The translations under genes were made by a program, and so were the position numbers. Positions 59,448-64,000 of a stretch of 64,000 bases of DNA are shown here, piece by piece. The stretch's first letter is position 1, and the number at the start of each line of letters is the position of its first letter. This stretch comes from Nevskiaceae bacterium (lineage in GTDB: Bacteria > Pseudomonadota > Gammaproteobacteria > Nevskiales > Nevskiaceae), in NCBI GenBank assembly GCA_004298465.1, contig SCRT01000018.1, forward strand, positions 310,001 through 374,000. Direction: 5' to 3'. The notes beneath the pieces were generated by a model, which did no database searches, was not told the origin of the DNA, and worked only from the letters and a program-made list of their open reading frames with translations.

Positions 59448-59550
59448 GTACTGTTTCCGCGTTCCAGCGCATCACACCACCTCGACTTGGCTACGCCAAA
59501 CCAAGCTACGAGATGGCACCAAATCCAGCTGCGGTGAAGGTCAACATCAA

Positions 59551-60680
59551 TCAGCCCGACAACCCCATGGCACCGAAAATCACTTCGTTGACCTTGTACA
59601 CATCGTAGCGTTCGCGGGCCAGCTGCAGGCTGGCGGCGCCCATGCGGGCGCGCAGGGCCGGGTCGCGGGCGAGTTTCAGCATGGCGGCTGCTAGCGCATC
59701 GGCATTCCTCACTGGCACCAGCAGGCCGTTTTCACCGTCCACCACTGTTTTGCGGCAACCGGGGGAATCGGTTGTCACCACCGGCCGCCCGGTGGCCATG
59801 GCTTCCAGCGTGGAACGCGGGGTTCCTTCACGATAGGACGGCAACACGTAAACGGAACACCCTGCGCAACGCAGGCCGCACGTCCGCCAACCGGCCGAGG
59901 TATTCAATGCTGCCTTCCGCCTGCCAGCCGTCCAGTTCGGCCTGAGTGATGGCGGTAGGATCCTCGTCCAGCCCGCCGGCCAGCAAAAAGCGGGCTTGCG
60001 GCACCTGCTGCTTTACCTGTATCGCCGCCTGCCGGTATTAGCGGATACCCTTGTCGGCAATCAGGCGTGCCATCAGCAGGAAAACCGGCGCATCCGGCAA
60101 TGGCGCTGGTTGGAATCGTTGAAGGTCCACGCCAGAGCCGTTGATCAACGTGCTGGGCACGCTTGCCGGCAACAAGCCGAGTTCACGAAACAACGCTTCG
60201 TCGTCACGGTTCTGAAAAAACACACCAGCCGTACCCCGTAGCGCCCGCCGGTAAAGGCCGCACGCCACGCGATGCACCAGCCGTTGCTTCAGCGACGTTG
60301 CCGACATGAAGGCATAACCCAACCCCGTGATCATGGAAAATACCCGCGGCACCCCGGCCTGCTTCGCGGCCAGGCTGCCCCAGATCACCGGCTTGATGGT
60401 GTAGCTGAGCACTGCATCCGGCTTCAGCTCGCGCAACAAGCGCCGCAGTGCCTGCAACGTGCCCAGTTTCCGCAGCGGGTCAAGCCCAGCACGCGTCATC
60501 GGCACCTGCCGGAACGCCACGCCCCATTCTTTCAGAAAGGCCAGAGGTGCGACGTCCGTATCCGGCGCATAAGCCGTGACCGTGTGGCCGCGCTGTACCC
60601 GTGCCTGCAGCAGCGGGCCGCGAAAGTTTGTGAGAAGCCATGGAATTGGCGATCAGGACGATGTGCACAAGGTCTCCCAA
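59551..60680 (-). pseudogene. Glycosyltransferase family 4 pseudogene (PglA-like)
   Basis: Reading minus, the gene begins at TTG 60680 or GTG 60668 (VHIVLIANS), shifts frame near 60640, continues NFRGPLLQARVQRGH, then RRLLRELKPDAVLSYTIKP and ARLIADKGIR, where a TAA replaces the codon after Arg near 60036. The same frame goes on through AGGLDEDPTA and shifts again near 59850 to reach VLPSYREGTPRSTLEAMATG and the natural end at 59551. Joined, it would be a full GT4 enzyme of about 375 residues of the type that adds N-acetylhexosamine to lipid-linked sugars. One stop and two frameshifts make it inactive unless they are sequencing errors. Confidence 0.85.
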
Positions 60681-60775
60681 GAACAGACAGGCAACGCGCG
60701 GTGTGCCCGAAAAATACCCAGGTCAATGCGTAACGAATTTCAGCGCCGCCCAAAACCCCAGCCACTGAGACGCCC

Positions 60776-61198
60776 TCAAACCAGGCGCGCCACGACTCCC
60801 AAAGCCGTGCCGGCTTTCACCAGCCCCCCGTCCAGCGAGATGATGGACGCCCCGTGGTTGGCCACAACGGCGAGATGCAAGGCATCCCCCGCCCGGAGGC
60901 CCGTATCGTGCCGGTTCGCCATGCGGGCAGCGGTCTGGAAGTCTTCAGGCATGACGGGCCAGACGATCAGTGTTTCCAGCACCAACCTGCCGAACTCCGC
61001 CATGGCCTTTTCATGCCATTCGGGCGTGAGCTGTCCGGTACGAACCTTGATGGACAGCGCCGACGAGAATTCCGTCACCACCCAGTCACTGATCATCAAA
61101 TCGTCGGCCGGCTGCCTTGCAAGCCAGGCTTGCACCGCCGGAGTACGCGCTTCACGCGTCAATGCCGCGACGAGAACGCTCGTATCCAGGTACGGCAT
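60776..61198 (-). CDS. vapC: VapC-family PIN-domain toxin
   Basis: 140 residues. The four acidic PIN residues are D5 ([11 protein letters not shown]), E43 (VVTEFSSAL), D105 ([10 protein letters not shown]) and D123 (ISLDGGL), all in place. VapC cleaves tRNA or rRNA. It follows its antitoxin by 6 bases on the minus strand. It sits between the decayed glycosyltransferase and the phosphohexomutase. Confidence 0.92.
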   Translation of the reverse strand: MPYLDTSVLVAALTREARTPAVQAWLARQPADDLMISDWVVTEFSSALSIKVRTGQLTPEWHEKAMAEFGRLVLETLIVWPVMPEDFQTAARMANRHDTGLRAGDALHLAVVANHGASIISLDGGLVKAGTALGVVARLV

Positions 61199-61204
61199 GC
61201 GCGT

Positions 61205-61453
61205 TCAGTACCGGGCCCCATCCCGCAACGCGCGCATCCAGCTTTCCGCACTTTCGGGCTGCGGCGGCATTGCATCGGTCAACGCCTTCAGGCGCTGCAG
61301 GTTCACCGGCTTGCGGGCCTCGGCCACGGCAACCAACCGCGCCACCGATCGGCCGCGCTTCGAGATGATGATTTCCTCACCCGCCGCCGCACGGTCTGTC
61401 AACTGGCTCAGGTGCGCCTTCGCATCCCGCAGCGCCACAATCATTCGGTTCAT
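61205..61453 (-). CDS. vapB: Phd/YefM-type antitoxin (VapB)
   Basis: 82 residues. N-terminal Phd fold: VALRDAKAHLSQLTDRAAAGEEIIISKRGRSVARLVAV (seen as DAKAHLSQL and the I.I.KRG..VARLV pattern), then a flexible C-terminal part with ESWMRALRD that should bind the toxin. GAGG stands 7 bases before ATG 61453. Pairs with the PIN protein; the two probably autoregulate. Confidence 0.88.
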   Translation of the reverse strand: MNRMIVALRDAKAHLSQLTDRAAAGEEIIISKRGRSVARLVAVAEARKPVNLQRLKALTDAMPPQPESAESWMRALRDGARY

Positions 61454-61565
61454 TGGCAAGCCTCAGTGACCACATAGGTGGTCATGCTAAACGACGCGCT
61501 CGAACCTGACAAATCTAGCGTACTACCCCATCCAGCTCAACTCAGTCGCAACAGTGCACCCCTTA

Positions 61566-62987
61566 CTACCTAATCCGTTCCAGACAGCTTGCACATAGCG
61601 CTTGTGCCTGCGTTTCCGCATCCGCTTCCGCGTAGCAGCGCAACTCCGGTGCATTGCCAGAGGGCCGCAGGTGAACAATATCGCCGTTTGCGAAAGTCAG
61701 CCGCAGGCCGTCGGTGGTGTCGGTGTGCACCACCGGCCCACTGCCGGGCACCATGAGTTGTTGCGCGGAGGCGACATCGGCTTGAAGCGTAGCGAGCAAT
61801 TGCAGGCTGCGTTCCCGTGGGAAGTTCTGCAGCCGATCACTGGCGGAATAGCGCGCGGGAAGGTCGTTGGCAAGGTCGGACAGGCGGCACCGCCTCTGCC
61901 TAGCAAACGTCAGCAAAGCCAGCATCGGCAGCACGGCGTCCCTTGTCGGCAGCGCTGCCAGCTTGCGGCGATTACAGATAACGTCGCTACCTAGCAAAAA
62001 CCCGCCGTTTGCCTCAAAGCCAACCACGGTTCCGCCATGGCGGGCCAACGCTACCTCCATTCCTGCGATGACGTAGGGCGAACCAATCTTCGTGCGCACC
62101 GTGCGTTTGAACCAGCCGCTTTTCTCTAGCGCCGTGTTGCAGCTCACCGGCGTGACCACCACGTCTGCACCCAGTACCTGCGCGCAAAGAATGCCCACCA
62201 CATCACCGCGCAGCCATTTTCCGGTCTCATCTCCGATCAACGCGCGGTCAGCATCACCATCGGTGGACAGGATCGCGTCGAAACGATGCTCCGCCGCCCA
62301 CGCCTGCGCCTGCCGCACATCCTCTGGCCTTAGCGCTTCGGTGTCGATCGCTACAAAGCCATCCGTCCGCCCCAGCCGGATGACGTATGCCCCAAGGCTT
62401 TCAAGGATGACCGGCAACACGTCCCGTGCCACGCTGGAGTGTTCATAGACGGCCACCTTCATACCTGCCAACGCCATCGGCTCGAAGAACTCGGCATAGC
62501 GCTTCACGTACAAATCCAGCGCGGCTGTGGAAGCGGGCGGCAGCACACCCGCTGAGCAATCCTCTGGCAGCACCAGCTCCGTAGCCAGCATTGCCTGCTC
62601 GTCCGCCTTGCTGATCTCCGCATCCGCGCGATAGAACTTGATGCCGTTGCGGTCGAACGGGATATGGCTGCCCGTGACCATCACCCCGGGGCTTTGGATC
62701 TTTCTGCAGTAGAACGCCAACGCCGGCGTCGGCAGCTCGCCCACGAACATCACTTCCTTGCCCGAATCATGGATCGCCAATGCGCAAGCCGCAGCTATCC
62801 GCGGGCTACTGGGCCGCAAATCATGGCCCAGCACGACAGTGTCGGCATTGGGCACCACGGCCTCCAGGAACGCCTTGACGTAGGCGTAGCACACCGCGTC
62901 CGTCATGTCGGCAACTAGCCCTCGGGCGCCGCTCGTGCCGAAACGAACGTGTTTCGCATCCGACAGTGCGGACAAGTTGGTCTTCAT
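61566..62987 (-). CDS. Phosphoglucomutase/phosphomannomutase family protein
   Basis: 473 residues of the alpha-D-phosphohexomutase superfamily. The phosphoserine loop is VMVTGSHIPFDRNG (S107), the metal loop TDGDADRALIGDE, sugar loop GFEANGGF and phosphate loop RPSGNAPELR. Substrate (glucose, mannose or glucosamine phosphate) cannot be assigned; the SHIPFDRNGIKFY wording is that of sugar-nucleotide supply enzymes in polysaccharide loci. It starts 40 bases after the epimerase gene, whose stop is at 63028. ATG 62987 is preferred to upstream TTG codons. Confidence 0.9.
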   Translation of the reverse strand: MKTNLSALSDAKHVRFGTSGARGLVADMTDAVCYAYVKAFLEAVVPNADTVVLGHDLRPSSPRIAAACALAIHDSGKEVMFVGELPTPALAFYCRKIQSPGVMVTGSHIPFDRNGIKFYRADAEISKADEQAMLATELVLPEDCSAGVLPPASTAALDLYVKRYAEFFEPMALAGMKVAVYEHSSVARDVLPVILESLGAYVIRLGRTDGFVAIDTEALRPEDVRQAQAWAAEHRFDAILSTDGDADRALIGDETGKWLRGDVVGILCAQVLGADVVVTPVSCNTALEKSGWFKRTVRTKIGSPYVIAGMEVALARHGGTVVGFEANGGFLLGSDVICNRRKLAALPTRDAVLPMLALLTFARQRRCRLSDLANDLPARYSASDRLQNFPRERSLQLLATLQADVASAQQLMVPGSGPVVHTDTTDGLRLTFANGDIVHLRPSGNAPELRCYAEADAETQAQALCASCLERIR

Positions 62988-63027
62988 TTGGTTCAATTTC
63001 AACAACTCTGATGACAACAACTATCAC

Positions 63028-64000
63028 CTATTCCGAGTAAAACACCGGCCCTTCCACCGGCGCACCGTGGAACTCGAACTGCAAAGTGCGGCTCAGGCCT
63101 TCCTGCAGCGTGAACGGCGGGTTGAAGCCGAAGGACTGCGCGGCAGAGGCAAACTGCGTGGTAGCACAGAACTTCTTTACGCGGATCCGGCTCACCGGGA
63201 AATGCTTGTGCGTAACCCACGCCATGGCATCGAACGCTGCGCCCACGGCATAACCCGCCGCATAGGGCAACCGCAGCCCCACGCCCTGTTGCTTCCCCAT
63301 TGATTCGTTGCACAGCGCGACAAGCTGGTTCATGTCCATGTCTGGCTTGTCTACGTAATTGCATACGTGCACACCCGCGGGCATCGTCAGCATGTGTTGC
63401 AGGAAGGCGACCACGTTGCCAACGTAGGCCATGGACTTGCGGTTCCGGCCTGCGCCAATCATCACGAACTTACCGGACGCGATCTGCCGTAACAGGTTGT
63501 ACACGTTGCCGCGGTTGCGTTCACCAAAAACAACCGTGGGCCTCACGATCACCAAGGATCGCTGGTCTGGCGCCGCTTGCTGCCAAGCTCGGTATACGGT
63601 TTCCGCTTCCGTCTTTGTCCGTCCGTAATCATTGAACGGATGGATGGCGCCCTCCTCGCCGGTGTCGGCCGGGGCAAAGCCATAGACCGCCACGGAACTC
63701 GTGAACACGATGCGACCGATACCCAGCTTCTCTGCAGCCGCGCACACGTTGCGAGCGCCGCCGACGTTGACCTCGTCGTACAGGCTGATGGGACGCACAT
63801 CGTCATGATGCTCGGCAGCAAGGTTCACGATGGCGTCGCAATACGCCAGCGCCGCGCTCAAACCTTCGGCATCGCGCACGTCTGCGACACGCGTATCGTC
63901 CGCAAAAAACTCGGACATTCGTTTGTCCACGATGCAGAACGGCTGCTCTTTTGCCTTGAGCCCCTCACACAGGCGTGTGCCGATAAAGCCTGATCCCCCT
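63028..64000 (-). CDS. NAD-dependent epimerase/dehydratase, 5' end beyond window
   Basis: At least 324 residues, open to the window edge. The first visible residues are GGSGFIGTRL, the Rossmann motif of extended SDRs, followed by NLAAEHHDDVRP, TSSVAVYGFAP (catalytic Ser/Thr region), YGRTKTEAE (Tyr and Lys) and RPTVVFGERNRGNVYNLLRQI. It likely interconverts a nucleotide sugar for O-antigen, exopolysaccharide or a glycan lipid. It stands with the phosphohexomutase and the decayed glycosyltransferase in one transcription direction. The true start should lie only a few codons past 64000. Confidence 0.87.
   Translation of the reverse strand, partial: GGSGFIGTRLCEGLKAKEQPFCIVDKRMSEFFADDTRVADVRDAEGLSAALAYCDAIVNLAAEHHDDVRPISLYDEVNVGGARNVCAAAEKLGIGRIVFTSSVAVYGFAPADTGEEGAIHPFNDYGRTKTEAETVYRAWQQAAPDQRSLVIVRPTVVFGERNRGNVYNLLRQIASGKFVMIGAGRNRKSMAYVGNVVAFLQHMLTMPAGVHVCNYVDKPDMDMNQLVALCNESMGKQQGVGLRLPYAAGYAVGAAFDAMAWVTHKHFPVSRIRVKKFCATTQFASAAQSFGFNPPFTLQEGLSRTLQFEFHGAPVEGPVFYSE

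Noticed and set aside
59450..59550. Continuation of the OrfA-like frame to 59608 as a functional 95-residue protein
   Set aside because: After ASRHI the sequence no longer resembles the transposase family and runs into the 3' end of the glycosyltransferase pseudogene on the other strand; it is read-through of a truncated gene.
1..64000. CRISPR arrays
   Set aside because: No regularly spaced direct repeats and no cas genes were seen; the only repeats found are the REP pairs, one hairpin and the ccoO domain duplication.

Overview
The window is GC-rich bacterial chromosome, almost fully coding, with many GTG and TTG starts and strings of genes joined by 4-base stop/start overlaps. Gene content points to a gammaproteobacterium: type IV pilus minor pilins with PilY1, a gsp type II secretion operon with rhombosortase, LpxH, DusA, RsmJ, a FabR-like regulator and cbb3-type oxidase. 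Inverted pairs of a TGTAGGAGC-type REP element suggest a Xanthomonadales/Pseudomonas-like relative. No 16S or marker search was possible, so the genus is open.

Layout. 1-2.9 kb: end of a spore-coat-U (Csu-like) fimbrial cluster, argD and a lipoprotein. 3.1-9.8 kb: fimT-pilV-pilW-pilX-pilY1-pilE. 10-14.8 kb: amino-acid permease, tRNA-Glu(CUC) and a BtuF/BtuD/BtuC-like ABC importer with its permease on the opposite strand. 15.1-19.8 kb: dusA-lpxH-two hotdog thioesterases-small unknown, then an SCP2 protein, rsmJ and sixA. 20.1-26.4 kb (minus): rrtA-fabD-fabG-acpP-fabF-pabB-pabC. 26.4-33.8 kb (plus): gspGHIJKLMN, a membrane protein and mnmA. 33.7-37 kb: a FabR-like TetR regulator and fadH. 37-40.6 kb: an FNR-type box and a cbb3 oxidase operon in which CcoO is fused to two extra cytochrome c domains. 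40.7-46.7 kb: AraC regulator, SRPBCC protein, class V aminotransferase, PanE-like reductase and M61 peptidase. 46.8-53 kb: type I restriction-modification operon hsdM-hsdS-phosphoribosyltransferase-small protein-hsdR. 53-56.4 kb: SDR plus crotonase pair, mpg and an old yellow enzyme. 56.6-58.1 kb: ffh and tRNA-Val(CAC). 58.3-64 kb: an accessory stretch with MazEF, an antitoxin remnant cut by an IS remnant, a decayed glycosyltransferase, VapBC, and the start of a polysaccharide locus (phosphohexomutase, NAD-epimerase).

The most unusual material is (i) the phosphoribosyltransferase and small protein inside the type I R-M operon, (ii) the triheme CcoO fusion with a recent internal duplication, no CcoP, and an Ig-like membrane protein in the same operon, and (iii) the rhombosortase gene back-to-back with the type II secretion operon.
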